Positions 7,730-16,333 are shown, counted from the first letter of the stretch. The stretch is DNA of 64,000 nt from Chryseobacterium aquifrigidense (GCF_006716485.1 NZ_VFPD01000003.1:391616-455615), one strand, 5' to 3'. Numbers and translations: made by a program. Notes: a model not told the origin generated them from the sequence alone.

Positions 7730-8626
7730 ATGGTCAATTTAGAATGGTATCGTACTTTTAAGGCGATATATAAAACCGGGACATTGACGGGTGCTGCTGA
7801 TGCTTTATTCATATCACAGCCGGGCGTGAGTCTGCATTTAAGTTCTCTGGAAGCTTATGTAGGATACAAACTATTCGACAGGACCGGTAGAAAAATGATC
7901 CCTACAGAACGTGGGAAAGTATTATTTAATGCCGTTGCTGAGCCTATTACCAAACTGGAAGATGTAGAAAAAAACTTCCAGAAATCTACAGAGAAGCATA
8001 CGCCTACCATCAGTGTCGGAATGTGTTTTGAAACTTTTCAGACGACGTTGGAGCAATATGTTTCTTCACTGCCTTTTAATCTGATTATCAGTTTTGGAGA
8101 ATATCCGGAAATGCTTGATCAGCTGGATAAAGGAATTCTTGATCTTATCATCACTCCGAAAAAAGGGTCTTCACCCAATATAGAACATGAAGCTTTCTCT
8201 TCTGAACAGATCATTCTGGTGGGTGGAAAAGATGTAGATGCCGCTGCTTTCAATAAAGTGTTGAAAACAAAAGATGCAGAGCAGATTGAGGAATGGCTGA
8301 AGAATGAAAAATGGTACGGAACCACCGGAGATATGGAACACCTTTTCCAGTTCTGGACCTTGAACTTTGGTCATAAACCTAATTTCCGTCCGAATTATAT
8401 TGTTCCTAATCTGAATTCAATCATCCGTTGTCTGAAAGGTGGAACAGGACTAGCGGTTGTTCCCGATTTTCTATGCAAAAATGATATTGAAAGCGGTGAG
8501 GTGAAACTGATCTGGGAAGGGAAGAAGAAACTGGAAAACACGCTGTATTTCGGATGTCGTAAGAAAACCAATTATCAGACTGAAATAGAGCATATCAAAG
8601 GCTTATTCCGTCAGGTGATGGGTTAA
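7730..8626 (+). CDS. LysR-type transcriptional regulator
   Basis: A 298-residue regulator. The N-terminal winged helix-turn-helix is clear: LEWYRTFKAIYKTGTLTGAA, LFISQPGVSLHLSSLE, then LFDRTGRKMIPTERGKV. The rest is the periplasmic-binding-protein-like co-inducer domain, with a GTGLAVVPDFLC hinge region near residues 243-254. The target genes and the effector molecule are not visible; LysR regulators often control a divergent gene, but the upstream neighbour is co-directional. Its last 24 bases overlap the end of the convergent GNAT gene. Confidence 0.9.
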   Translation: MVNLEWYRTFKAIYKTGTLTGAADALFISQPGVSLHLSSLEAYVGYKLFDRTGRKMIPTERGKVLFNAVAEPITKLEDVEKNFQKSTEKHTPTISVGMCFETFQTTLEQYVSSLPFNLIISFGEYPEMLDQLDKGILDLIITPKKGSSPNIEHEAFSSEQIILVGGKDVDAAAFNKVLKTKDAEQIEEWLKNEKWYGTTGDMEHLFQFWTLNFGHKPNFRPNYIVPNLNSIIRCLKGGTGLAVVPDFLCKNDIESGEVKLIWEGKKKLENTLYFGCRKKTNYQTEIEHIKGLFRQVMG

Positions 8627-9070
8627 TATAACCATATCGCGCATTTGTAAACCGTTTTCATATATCGGATCCGGATAATTTTCAATAAAAAAATCTTTCA
8701 GTATTCCGCTTTTGATGAAACCGTTTTTCTCATAAAATCTGATCTGTTGGAATCCGGTATCCGACGTTCCAACGGTCAGTGTTTTATAATGATATTCTTT
8801 GGCAATTTCCTTAGCTTTATTCATCAGAATACTTCCGATTCCTTTGCTTCTATAGCTTTCAATGACTGCGATATTTTTAATTTCCAGTTCTGTATTGTTG
8901 TTTTTATATAATGCCATTACCGCAATATTTTCAGTGCAGTCATATAAAAGATAAATGTCAGATTTGAAAATATATTGATTGATAGCTTCTTTGGTTTCAT
9001 CCGCCAACAGCAATAAATGATAAGGAATTTCCGTATCCGGATTTAATAAACTGAACGTAAAATTTTCCAT
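8603..9070 (-). CDS. GNAT family N-acetyltransferase
   Basis: A 155-residue acetyl-CoA-dependent transferase. The acetyl-CoA pyrophosphate loop is present as IAVIESYRSKGIGSILM (R-x-x-G-x-G), and the C-terminal motif B region reads RFYEKNGFIKSG. The substrate is unknown. It starts immediately next to the stop of the GNAT gene at 9071 with no gap, so the two acetyltransferases form an operon. The 3' end overlaps the convergent LysR gene by 24 bases. Confidence 0.88.
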   Translation of the reverse strand: MENFTFSLLNPDTEIPYHLLLLADETKEAINQYIFKSDIYLLYDCTENIAVMALYKNNNTELEIKNIAVIESYRSKGIGSILMNKAKEIAKEYHYKTLTVGTSDTGFQQIRFYEKNGFIKSGILKDFFIENYPDPIYENGLQMRDMVILTHHLTE

Positions 9071-9505
9071 TTACAGACTCATATGAATAAGTGGGTAATC
9101 CTTTCCTGAACCATCTTTTTCTGATCTTCCGATTTTTCTGAACCCCATTTTTTCATAAAATCCAATCGCTTGTGGATTCTGTTCATTCACATCCACTTTG
9201 GTCAATCCGGTCTTTTCTTTCATAAACTGATAAAGGGTTTTTCCATATCCTTTCCCACGCACATCATCGTGAATGAAGAGCATTTCCAGGTTGCCTTCTG
9301 CTACAGATGCAAAACCTTTAGCGTCATCGTTTTCTGTGATTAAATAAACTTCCAGATTAGGAAGATAATCTCTTGGAATGGCTTCTTTAAAATAATTGAA
9401 ATCCTCTTCAGCCAGGAAATCGTGGGTCGCTGTTACTGCTGACTCCCAGATTTCCATAATTCTCGGATAATCTTCTGCTGTAGCCAATCTGATATTTTGT
9501 GACAT
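9071..9505 (-). CDS. GNAT family N-acetyltransferase
   Basis: A 144-residue GNAT protein. It begins IRLATAEDYPRIMEIWESAV (typical RxAtxeD), carries the cofactor loop FIHDDVRGKGYGKTLY and ends with IGFYEKMGFRKIGR. The order and length resemble the YjaB-type subfamily of E. coli, an acetyltransferase of unknown physiological substrate. First gene of the two-GNAT unit. A TATTTTTG element sits at 9521-9528 on this strand. Confidence 0.87.
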   Translation of the reverse strand: MSQNIRLATAEDYPRIMEIWESAVTATHDFLAEEDFNYFKEAIPRDYLPNLEVYLITENDDAKGFASVAEGNLEMLFIHDDVRGKGYGKTLYQFMKEKTGLTKVDVNEQNPQAIGFYEKMGFRKIGRSEKDGSGKDYPLIHMSL

Positions 9506-9520
9506 GATTTAAAATTTAAG

Positions 9521-9528
9521 CAAAAATA
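9521..9528 (-). promoter_or_regulatory. Possible -7 element of the GNAT pair
   Basis: On the minus strand TATTTTTG fits TAnnTTTG, 16 bases before the start codon. Confidence 0.35.
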
Positions 9529-9597
9529 GAGAAAATAGCGATGAAATGCCAGCAGGAGTGAAGATTTGAGGATGGAAGATGGGAGTTAGAAGTGTAG

Positions 9598-9675
9598 AGG
9601 GGTGGTTTTATCGGCTATTCATTTCCTTCCCTGAAGGGGTGGATTTTTGCAAAGCAAAAAGACGGGGTAGTTTAA
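9598..9675. repeat. Dispersed palindromic repeat, copy 2 (ACCACCCCGTC family)
   Basis: Read on the minus strand this runs actaccccgtc, a small palindrome (ttttgctttgcaaaa), then ccaccccttc and a second hairpin remnant (cttcagggaagg). It is the same arrangement as 3776-3830 with different palindrome sequence, which suggests that the hairpin shape is conserved. It lies in the 285-base gap before the second aldo/keto reductase; nothing else is seen in that gap. Confidence 0.55.
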
Positions 9676-9790
9676 AAAAGTAATACAAGAGCAGTCTGTT
9701 ACATAAAACAGTAAAATTGGTAAGCAGAATTTTCAATTTTTTATTGCAAATTTGTTTATCACTTTATATTAATCATTAAAATAAAGACTT

Positions 9791-10666
9791 ATGCAAAAGA
9801 AAACCTATACAGGGCACCCTGTGGTAACCTTAAATAACGGAGTGGATATTCCTGCTTTAGGCTTTGGAGTATGGCAGATGGAAGATCTGAAGGAATGTGA
9901 AAATGCAGTAATCAAAGCTATTCAGACAGGATATAGAATGATTGACACTGCTGCTATTTACCAGAATGAAACGGCAGTAGGTGCCGGGGTGAAAAATAGC
10001 GGAGTAGACAGAGATGAACTGTTTATCACATCCAAAGTATGGGTTCAGGATCATGGATACGAAAAGGCTAAAAGTGCTTTTCAGAGAACCTTGGACAGAT
10101 TGCAGATGGATTATCTGGATATGTATCTGATTCACTGGCCTTATGGAGATTTCCTGGGAACATGGAAGGCATTGGAAGAATTATACAAGGAGGGAAAGAT
10201 CAAAGCTATTGGGGTATGTAATTTTACCGTTGAGAAGCTTGAAGAACTTAAAGCAAATTCAACAGTGTTACCGGTGATTAATCAGATTGAGCTGCATCCG
10301 GTATTCCAGCAGAAAGAACTGCAGGTATACGACAGAGAAAATAATATTGTAACTCAGCCCTGGAGCCCGCTTGGAAACGGTAATACTAATCTTTTAAGCA
10401 ATCCTGATCTGAAAGCAATTGCTGAAAAATATGGTAAAACCGTAGCTCAGGTAATTTTAAGATGGCACCTTCAGGAAGGATTTGTAGTGATCCCGAAATC
10501 GGTGACACCGTCAAGAATTGAAGAAAACTTTAATGTATTTGATTTTGAACTGACAGAAAATGAAATGAATGTCGTTCGTTCTTTGGATACAGGAAAAAGA
10601 TTATTCTTTGATCCTAAAGATCCGGAATGGGAACAGAAAATGCTCAATTCCGTAGCGGATATCTAA
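9791..10666 (+). CDS. Aldo/keto reductase (2,5-diketo-D-gluconate reductase-like)
   Basis: A 291-residue AKR of the AKR5-type group. Signatures: VDIPALGFGVWQ, the catalytic Asp-Tyr region RMIDTAAIYQNE, TSKVWV with the catalytic Lys, YLIHWPYG with the His, GVCNFTVEKLEEL, and the C-terminal cofactor segment VIPKSVTPSRIEEN. It should reduce carbonyl compounds with NADPH in the cytosol. It differs from the AKR at 2770-3753, which belongs to another branch of the superfamily. It is isolated, with repeat-bearing gaps on both sides. Confidence 0.92.
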   Translation: MQKKTYTGHPVVTLNNGVDIPALGFGVWQMEDLKECENAVIKAIQTGYRMIDTAAIYQNETAVGAGVKNSGVDRDELFITSKVWVQDHGYEKAKSAFQRTLDRLQMDYLDMYLIHWPYGDFLGTWKALEELYKEGKIKAIGVCNFTVEKLEELKANSTVLPVINQIELHPVFQQKELQVYDRENNIVTQPWSPLGNGNTNLLSNPDLKAIAEKYGKTVAQVILRWHLQEGFVVIPKSVTPSRIEENFNVFDFELTENEMNVVRSLDTGKRLFFDPKDPEWEQKMLNSVADI

Positions 10667-10688
10667 TAAAAACAGAAATTAAGAATAT

Positions 10689-10747
10689 TCCCACAGTTTT
10701 CACTATTTCACAGATTACAATCTGTGTTTTCTGTGAGATCTGTGGGA
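10689..10747. repeat. Nested inverted repeat
   Basis: Outer arms tcccacag (10689-10696) and ctgtggga (10740-10747) enclose inner arms cacagatt (10709-10716) and aatctgtg (10719-10726). The nested symmetry would fold as a two-level hairpin or cruciform. It begins 22 bases after the aldo/keto reductase stop and could double as its terminator, though no T-run follows. Confidence 0.5.
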
Positions 10748-10838
10748 TTTGTATTTTCATTCAGGGTGAGGAATATCATATCCTGTTGAAAATGAAGTGT
10801 TCCTATTTTTCGTACCTTTTTATTTAAAATAATTTCTT

Positions 10839-11897
10839 ATGTTCTGGCCGGATACAATCAGTAAAAAACTAGGGATAGAATATCCTGTAATTCAGGCTCC
10901 GATGTTTGGAGTGAGTACGGTACAGATGACTGTTGCTGCTTCAAAAACAGGTTGTCTGGGATCATTGGCACTGGCTGATCTTTCAGCAGATCAGTCTGTT
11001 GAATTGATCAGGGAGACAAAAAAACTGACAGATAAACCTTTTGCAGCAAATATATTCGTCCATCAAATTCCTGAAGTGACGGATGGTTTAAAAGAAAAGT
11101 ATATTAAAACCAAACAGTTTCTTGAGCAGCTGGCCAGAGAAAATGAAATTGATGTAAAGCTTCCGGAACTTGAGAAAATCAGTATCAACGGCTACCATGA
11201 ACAGGTGGATGCCATCATTGAAGAAAACTGTAAAATCCTGAGTTTTACATTCGGAAATCTGGATGAACAAAGTATTCAGAAATTAAAAGAAAACGATGTT
11301 ACCCTCATCGGAACCTGTACATCTGTGAATGAAGCTTTGCAGCTTGAAAAATCAGGTATTGATATTATCTGTGTTCAGGGAATAGAGGCGGGAGGCCACA
11401 GAGGAAGTTTTGAGGCGGAGAATATTCTGCAGATCGGAGGGATATCTTTGCTGTCACAGGTGTATGATCATGTGAGTGTTCCTCTGATTTATGCAGGAGG
11501 AATTTATGATGCCAAGACCTTAAAAGCTGTTAAAGATTTAGGAGCGCAGGGCTTCCAGGTGGGAAATCTTTTATTGGCATCTCAGGAAAGTGCTTTACAG
11601 CCTTTTGAAAAGGAAAGACTGAAAAAAGTAAGAGAAGAAGACATTATTTTAACGAAGAGCTTTTCGGGAAGATATGCCAGAGGAATAAAAAATCAATTTA
11701 TAGAAGCGGTTGAAAACTCAGAATATATTTTACCCTATCCTTACCAGAACAAACTGACCAATGCGTTGCGTAAAGCAGCAAAATCTCTGCAAAATCCTGA
11801 ATTTGTATCCATTTGGCTGGGGCAGTCTATTCACCATTATAGTGAGCTTTCCACAGAAGAAATTTTGAGAAATCTGATCAAAGAATGTGAAAGATAG
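10839..11897 (+). CDS. Nitronate monooxygenase-like flavin oxidoreductase
   Basis: A 352-residue FMN-dependent TIM-barrel protein of the 2-nitropropane dioxygenase/NMO family. Key segments: GIEYPVIQAPMFGVST at the N-terminus, the FMN-phosphate region GIEAGGHRGSF near residue 183 with the catalytic His of class I enzymes, then VPLIYAGGIYDAKTL and GAQGFQVGNLLL. Class I members oxidise nitronates such as propionate 3-nitronate. The assignment to the family is strong; the true substrate is inferred. A single gene, followed by a hypothetical membrane protein after 72 bases. Confidence 0.88.
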   Translation: MFWPDTISKKLGIEYPVIQAPMFGVSTVQMTVAASKTGCLGSLALADLSADQSVELIRETKKLTDKPFAANIFVHQIPEVTDGLKEKYIKTKQFLEQLARENEIDVKLPELEKISINGYHEQVDAIIEENCKILSFTFGNLDEQSIQKLKENDVTLIGTCTSVNEALQLEKSGIDIICVQGIEAGGHRGSFEAENILQIGGISLLSQVYDHVSVPLIYAGGIYDAKTLKAVKDLGAQGFQVGNLLLASQESALQPFEKERLKKVREEDIILTKSFSGRYARGIKNQFIEAVENSEYILPYPYQNKLTNALRKAAKSLQNPEFVSIWLGQSIHHYSELSTEEILRNLIKECER

Positions 11898-11969
11898 GTC
11901 AAGATAGTTTCAATTTGCCTGTAATTTTCTATTTTCGTGAAAGATAAAAACTAAAATCAGCGAAAATAA

Positions 11970-12578
11970 ATGAAATTTTCAGAGGGAATTCAGAGATCAC
12001 TTCCGTTCGGCTACCTGTTTCTTGTCGTAATGGGAATATTAAAAGAAAGTGTCTTCTATTACCAGATAGGCATTAATATTCTAAAATACTCAACAATCAT
12101 GGACATCCTGATCAGTCCGATTGCTACCTTAACAGCTCATCCTGTGATATTGATTATCCTCATTGGGATCATTATATTTTCATTTGCTTTTCCCTCTTTT
12201 TTATCAAAACAGGCCAGTAAAAATAAACGTTGGGCATTCCAGATGGCATCTCTCAAAGGACATGAAAATATGAGCAAAGAGGCTATTGAGAATCATTTTA
12301 CCAATATGTTTGTGAGGTTTCTGGCCATGATGTTGCTGTCTTTCTTTGTAGGAATAGGGCTGGGAGAAGGATTCGGGCTTACCAGAAAGATAAGGGAGAA
12401 CAAACTTAAATATGACTATAAATTAAATTATGGTGATGATAAGTTTGAACAGGTTCATCTGATAGGATCGAACAGCATGTATTATATTTATCTGGCAAAA
12501 GGAAATAAAACAATAAAAATAGCACCGTTGGGCTCCATAAAAAATATTGAACTGACCAATAACAAGAAAATTGAATGA
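11970..12578 (+). CDS. Hypothetical membrane protein
   Basis: A 202-residue protein I do not recognise. It has hydrophobic segments near residues 13-25 (FGYLFLVVMGILK), 58-80 (PVILIILIGIIIFSFAFPSF) and 112-130 (RFLAMMLLSFFVGIGLGEGFG), with a charged loop between the second and third. The C-terminal 60 residues are soluble and contain a strand-rich patch (YYIYLAKGNKTIKIAPLGSI). Followed by a strong bidirectional terminator. Confidence 0.7.
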   Translation: MKFSEGIQRSLPFGYLFLVVMGILKESVFYYQIGINILKYSTIMDILISPIATLTAHPVILIILIGIIIFSFAFPSFLSKQASKNKRWAFQMASLKGHENMSKEAIENHFTNMFVRFLAMMLLSFFVGIGLGEGFGLTRKIRENKLKYDYKLNYGDDKFEQVHLIGSNSMYYIYLAKGNKTIKIAPLGSIKNIELTNNKKIE

Positions 12579-12591
12579 TCATAATTTAATA

Positions 12592-12623
12592 AAAAAGCTT
12601 CAGATAAGATTCTGAAGCTTTTT
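12592..12623. terminator. Bidirectional terminator between the membrane protein gene and mpl
   Basis: Thirteen-base perfect arms (aaaaagcttcaga / tctgaagcttttt at 12592-12604 and 12611-12623) flank a 6-nt loop, with A and T runs on both sides that serve both converging genes. Confidence 0.85.
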
Positions 12624-12625
12624 GT

Positions 12626-13963
12626 TTATTTTGTTAAATCAAGGCCACCGAAATTTCCGGAACTCATCATGAGATAAACACCATCCGTTTTATCCAATGT
12701 ATCCCAATAGGCATGAAGGTCTTCAGCGTTTGTAAACACCTTTAAATTCTCATTCCTGAATTTTTCTTTGATGAATTCAGGTGATATTGGCTCCATTCTT
12801 TTGATCTTCAAAGCATCTTCAGAATAGAAAACTACAGCATCTTCCAGACCGTCCATCGCATGATCATATTGTTCAAGAAAGGTGGGATTTAAGCTGGAAT
12901 AGGTGTGAAGTTCCAAAAATCCGTGTTTCTTATCATTTTTAAATTGTTCTGCAAATGCTTTTACAGCTGCCTTCACCTTGCTTGGTGCATGGGCAAAATC
13001 TTTGTAAAGAATTCCCTTATCTTCTCTTTCTACTTTTTCAAGACGCTTGGATGCTCCTTTGAAGCTCATGATTGCTTCATAGAAATCTTCATCCATAATA
13101 CCAAGCTGCTGGCAGATATGTCTTGCTCCTTCTAGGTTCAGCAGGTTGTGTGCTCCAAAAACAGAAAGTGGAACATCACCCATTTCTGTTTTTAAATAAA
13201 CTTTACCATTATTGATTTCGTACTCCGGAGTTTTGTAAGGAATCTTTCTGAAATAGTTCTCTGCATTTTCCACTACTTTCACTACTTCAGCATCCTCTTC
13301 GTTGTATACAAGAACTCCACCAGCTGTAATGCTTGCCACAAACTTTCTAAACTGATCAATATAATCATCAAATGTTTTGAATACATTGATATGATCCCAT
13401 GCAATACCACTCATTAAAGCAATATTCGGCTGATACAGTAAAAATTTAGAACGAAGATCAATAGGAGAAGAAAGGTATTCGTCACCTTCCAGCACCATGA
13501 AGTCATTATCCTGAGTCAGTTTGACCATACAGTCGAAACCTTCAAGCTGAGCTCCTACCATAAAGTCCACGTCTTTTTGGTGGAAATTCAGAACGTGAAG
13601 AATCATTGAAGTGATGGTTGTTTTACCATGTGATCCGGCAATAACAACTCTTGTCTTATTTTTAGACTGCTCGTACAGGAATTCAGGATAAGAATATATT
13701 TTCAAGCCCAGTTCTTTTGCTCTTGCCAGCTCAGGATTATCCTGATGTGCATGCATCCCAAGAATGACAGCATCAATATCCGCAGTAATCTTTTCCGGGA
13801 ACCAGCCCATTTCCTGAGGCATAATTCCTTTCTTTTCCAAACGGGACTTTGAAGGTTCAAAAATAGCGTCATCAGAACCTGTCACCTGATATCCTTTGTC
13901 TTTTAATGCGATTGCAAGATTATGCATGGCGCTTCCGCCAATGGCAATGAAGTGGGTTTTCAA
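12626..13963 (-). CDS. mpl: Murein peptide ligase Mpl
   Basis: A 445-residue Mur ligase. It opens with HFIAIGGSAMHNLAIAL (Mur N-terminal Rossmann domain), has the ATP-binding P-loop VIAGSHGKTTITSMI near residues 107-121, the EGDEYLSS metal-binding segment, GIAWDHINVF and YKDFAHAPSKVKAAV in the central and C-terminal domains. Mpl attaches the recycled tripeptide L-Ala-gamma-D-Glu-meso-Dap to UDP-MurNAc, saving cell-wall peptide; this implies that peptidoglycan recycling operates in this organism. The gene is followed by the shared terminator and preceded closely by a small lipoprotein gene and an acyltransferase, all on the minus strand. Confidence 0.92.
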   Translation of the reverse strand: MKTHFIAIGGSAMHNLAIALKDKGYQVTGSDDAIFEPSKSRLEKKGIMPQEMGWFPEKITADIDAVILGMHAHQDNPELARAKELGLKIYSYPEFLYEQSKNKTRVVIAGSHGKTTITSMILHVLNFHQKDVDFMVGAQLEGFDCMVKLTQDNDFMVLEGDEYLSSPIDLRSKFLLYQPNIALMSGIAWDHINVFKTFDDYIDQFRKFVASITAGGVLVYNEEDAEVVKVVENAENYFRKIPYKTPEYEINNGKVYLKTEMGDVPLSVFGAHNLLNLEGARHICQQLGIMDEDFYEAIMSFKGASKRLEKVEREDKGILYKDFAHAPSKVKAAVKAFAEQFKNDKKHGFLELHTYSSLNPTFLEQYDHAMDGLEDAVVFYSEDALKIKRMEPISPEFIKEKFRNENLKVFTNAEDLHAYWDTLDKTDGVYLMMSSGNFGGLDLTK

Positions 13964-13969
13964 TTGTAT

Positions 13970-14407
13970 TTACTGTTTTTTAACATTAGTATTAATGATC
14001 TGCTGGAAAGCTTCAAGAATATTATTCCAGTTGGTCTGGTAGTTCGGAATAATCATACTCGCATCCGATTTACTCCCTTCATTCGGACCTCTCTTGACAT
14101 TGATAGACGTTGAAATATTGTCGTACAATTTTTTACGGTCTTCCTGTATTCTTCTGAAATTATTCTGAGAAAGAACCTGATCCAGTTTCTTTAAATCTTC
14201 ATTAGAAATCTTAAAATCCTGTTTGTACTTCTTTCCCTGTCCTTCAAAAGAATAGTGTACAGTATTCCCTTTTATAAGCAGGTTTTCATAAACAGGAGCA
14301 TAGCCTCCGCTTTTCGAATAGCTGATATCAAAATCCGAATATATCTTTTGGCTGTTGCATGAAACTAATACTATGATTGCGAATAAGATTCCAAGTATTC
14401 TGTTCAT
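13970..14407 (-). CDS. Hypothetical lipoprotein (DUF6438-like)
   Basis: A 145-residue exported lipoprotein: the leader GILFAIIVLVSC provides the lipobox cysteine at about residue 17. The mature part has a YSKSGGYAPVYENLLIKG patch, charged strands and NNFRRIQEDRKKLYD. Its general pattern (a DISYSKSGG-like segment followed by a second strand pair) recalls the DUF6438 group of Bacteroidota proteins, but I am not certain. It starts 15 bases after the acyltransferase stop, so it belongs to a small minus-strand unit with mpl. Confidence 0.65.
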   Translation of the reverse strand: MNRILGILFAIIVLVSCNSQKIYSDFDISYSKSGGYAPVYENLLIKGNTVHYSFEGQGKKYKQDFKISNEDLKKLDQVLSQNNFRRIQEDRKKLYDNISTSINVKRGPNEGSKSDASMIIPNYQTNWNNILEAFQQIINTNVKKQ

Positions 14408-14422
14408 AATTTTTAATTTACT

Positions 14423-15229
14423 TTAATTATTTGAGTCCTTTTGTTCTAATTTTTTAGCTTTAAGTTCTTCATCATAACTGTGTAATAGATTGAAATCTTC
14501 TGTCTGCTCAATAGCCGTCATAATTTTCAATAAAATTTCCGGTGCTTTTTCATTATCATAATCAATATCCAAAGGAGCTTTGAATTCCATCGTAGGTTTT
14601 ACACCGGTAACCTTTACGCGGAGTCCTTTTTTATCAAAAGCTCTTCTGAAACCGTTTATTTTGATTGGAATTACAATAGGACGCTGATTCTTTACCAATT
14701 TGGCTGTTCCCCGTCGTCCCTGTGCAAAAGCTGACGTAGTTCCTTGAGGGAAAGTAGCTACCCAGCCATTGTCCAACGCTTTCATAATATTATCTACCTC
14801 ACTCATGTCTACCATTCTGTTGACATTTTTCCCTTCTGCTCTCCATGTCCTTTTTACGGTTACAGCACCTGCAATTTTGAAAATTTTAGGAAGAATACCT
14901 TTATTCATGGTTTCCTCAGCTGCTACATAATAAAAATCAATCTTGGGATTCAGTAGATAGATCGGGTTCTTTATCGTATTTAAGTATCCGTTGTTTACAG
15001 CACAGAAGGCATGGTACATTGCTGCCACATCTGCAAAATAGGTCTGATGGTTGGATACAAAAAGTACGTTAGAGTCCGGAAGATCCACAAGGTGTTCTGT
15101 ACCGGTTATTTTTAACTTATTAAAGCCATTGAATCTTCTGTAAGATACAATTCCCAATATAAAAATAATAAACCTTTTCAAAAAATAAGGAGTTCCGAAT
15201 GCATCGGTGAAAATATTTTTCTTCGCCAT
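14423..15229 (-). CDS. PlsC-like 1-acylglycerol-3-phosphate acyltransferase family protein
   Basis: A 268-residue membrane-associated acyltransferase. The first catalytic block reads FVSNHQTYFADVAAMYH and the second TFPQGTTSAFAQGRR, followed by LVKNQRPIVIPIKINGF, all in the LPLAT arrangement. The blocks differ from textbook PlsC: five rather than four residues separate His from Asp (HQTYFAD), and the glycerol-phosphate block reads FPQGTTS instead of FPEGTRS. The enzyme would transfer an acyl chain at the membrane surface, with an uncertain acceptor. A TAACTTTG element at 15252-15259 suggests a promoter inside the end of the upstream NUDIX gene. Confidence 0.82.
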   Translation of the reverse strand: MAKKNIFTDAFGTPYFLKRFIIFILGIVSYRRFNGFNKLKITGTEHLVDLPDSNVLFVSNHQTYFADVAAMYHAFCAVNNGYLNTIKNPIYLLNPKIDFYYVAAEETMNKGILPKIFKIAGAVTVKRTWRAEGKNVNRMVDMSEVDNIMKALDNGWVATFPQGTTSAFAQGRRGTAKLVKNQRPIVIPIKINGFRRAFDKKGLRVKVTGVKPTMEFKAPLDIDYDNEKAPEILLKIMTAIEQTEDFNLLHSYDEELKAKKLEQKDSNN

Positions 15230-15251
15230 CTCTCAATTAAACACGGTAGTG

Positions 15252-15259
15252 CAAAGTTA
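15252..15259 (-). promoter_or_regulatory. Predicted -7 element of the acyltransferase-mpl unit
   Basis: On the minus strand TAACTTTG matches TAnnTTTG and lies about 22 bases before the acyltransferase start. It overlaps the stop of the NUDIX gene by three bases. Confidence 0.5.
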
Positions 15260-15886
15260 CATTTTTTTCAACAACTGACTGAATTCACTTAATATCATCG
15301 CTGTAGCACCCCAAATAATGTATCCGTTGAAATTGATCACAGGAACTTCATGTCCGCCTGCACTGGGCAGAGCCATAATTTCCGGAGTGTCTGACAGGTT
15401 CAAAAAGGAAGTGATAGGAAATTCTATGGTTTCCACAGCTTCCGTCTGCTGAAGAACGAATGCCGGATTCTTTTTAGTATAAGAGATATAGGGATATACA
15501 TAAAAATTGCTTGGCGGAATATAGATAGGAGACATTTCTCTGATAATCCTTACATAATGCTTGTCTATTCCAATTTCTTCTGAGGTTTCACGAACTGCGG
15601 TTTCTGCAAAATCTCTGTCCATTTCCTCACGCTTTCCGCCAGGCAGCGATATCTGCCCGCTGTGTCTGTCGTGTTCATTAATCGTTCTTTGAATCAATGG
15701 AAAATACCACTCGTTGTTTTTCAGATATAAAACAATATTGACAGCCGCAAATTTGGGATTCTTTGACAATACTTCATCATAAGTAAAAACGGGACGATAG
15801 GGAGGTGAAAATACTCCATGTGCGTGTTCACCGGGAAGTTCCACGCTTTTTATTTGTCTCAATAAATCTTTTCCAAAATTTTCCAT
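15257..15886 (-). CDS. NUDIX hydrolase, CoA pyrophosphatase type (NudL-like)
   Basis: A 209-residue NUDIX enzyme. The characteristic NudL motif is visible: FPLIQRTINEHDRHSGQ followed by ISLPGGKREEMD and then the catalytic helix TAVRETSEEIGI. This arrangement (the UPF0035 motif plus the NUDIX box) is specific for coenzyme A diphosphatases, which split CoA to 4'-phosphopantetheine and ADP. Length and motif order agree. It begins the minus-strand group that continues with the acyltransferase, lipoprotein and mpl. A TAAATTTG element sits 5-12 bases before the start codon, so the transcript would be nearly leaderless. Confidence 0.88.
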   Translation of the reverse strand: MENFGKDLLRQIKSVELPGEHAHGVFSPPYRPVFTYDEVLSKNPKFAAVNIVLYLKNNEWYFPLIQRTINEHDRHSGQISLPGGKREEMDRDFAETAVRETSEEIGIDKHYVRIIREMSPIYIPPSNFYVYPYISYTKKNPAFVLQQTEAVETIEFPITSFLNLSDTPEIMALPSAGGHEVPVINFNGYIIWGATAMILSEFSQLLKKM

Positions 15887-15890
15887 AGCT

Positions 15891-15898
15891 CAAATTTA
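15891..15898 (-). promoter_or_regulatory. Predicted -7 element of the NUDIX gene
   Basis: TAAATTTG on the minus strand, just 5 bases before the start codon at 15886. Confidence 0.4.
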
Positions 15899-16325
15899 GC
15901 AATATATCTTGAAGAAATAAGTGCCTTAACATTAATTAACCTATGAAAAAGACCGTATTGTAACCGGAAATTTTTGCCTATTAATCCCAGTGATATATCA
16001 TTAATGATAAAACCCGGTGGATTTCAACTTTCAACCTTGAATTTTTAATTCAAATTGATTTTCTTTGGTGACAATAAATCTGACAGCAGTTTGTAATAAA
16101 AGCTTAAAACCCTGAATTGTGATGTTTTGAATATATAAATGATCAGGTTTACTTATACAATATCATAATTAAAGAAAGATTACTATTCACTGTTGGTGGA
16201 TTTACTGTAAATCAATATGTTGTGATGGTGTTTTTCCGTAACGGTAAATAATGACTTGCCCAACTGAAAACAGTGATTTTCAAAATTTACACCTTGATGG
16301 TGGTTTTTCATTTTGACGGGGAAGC
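15899..16325. other. Long non-coding leader region before the curli operon
   Basis: About 425 bases between the NUDIX gene and the curli promoter hold no reading frame I would support. The stretch is AT-rich with several short inverted repeats (for example around 16005-16060). Its length is unusual here and suggests a complex upstream control region for the amyloid operon, consistent with how curli promoters behave elsewhere; no specific factor site was recognised. Confidence 0.4.
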
Positions 16326-16333
16326 TACCTTTG
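16326..16333 (+). promoter_or_regulatory. Predicted -7 element of the curli operon
   Basis: TACCTTTG fits TAnnTTTG and ends 31 bases before ATG 16365. The -33 position is T-rich without a clean TTG at the right spacing. Confidence 0.5.
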
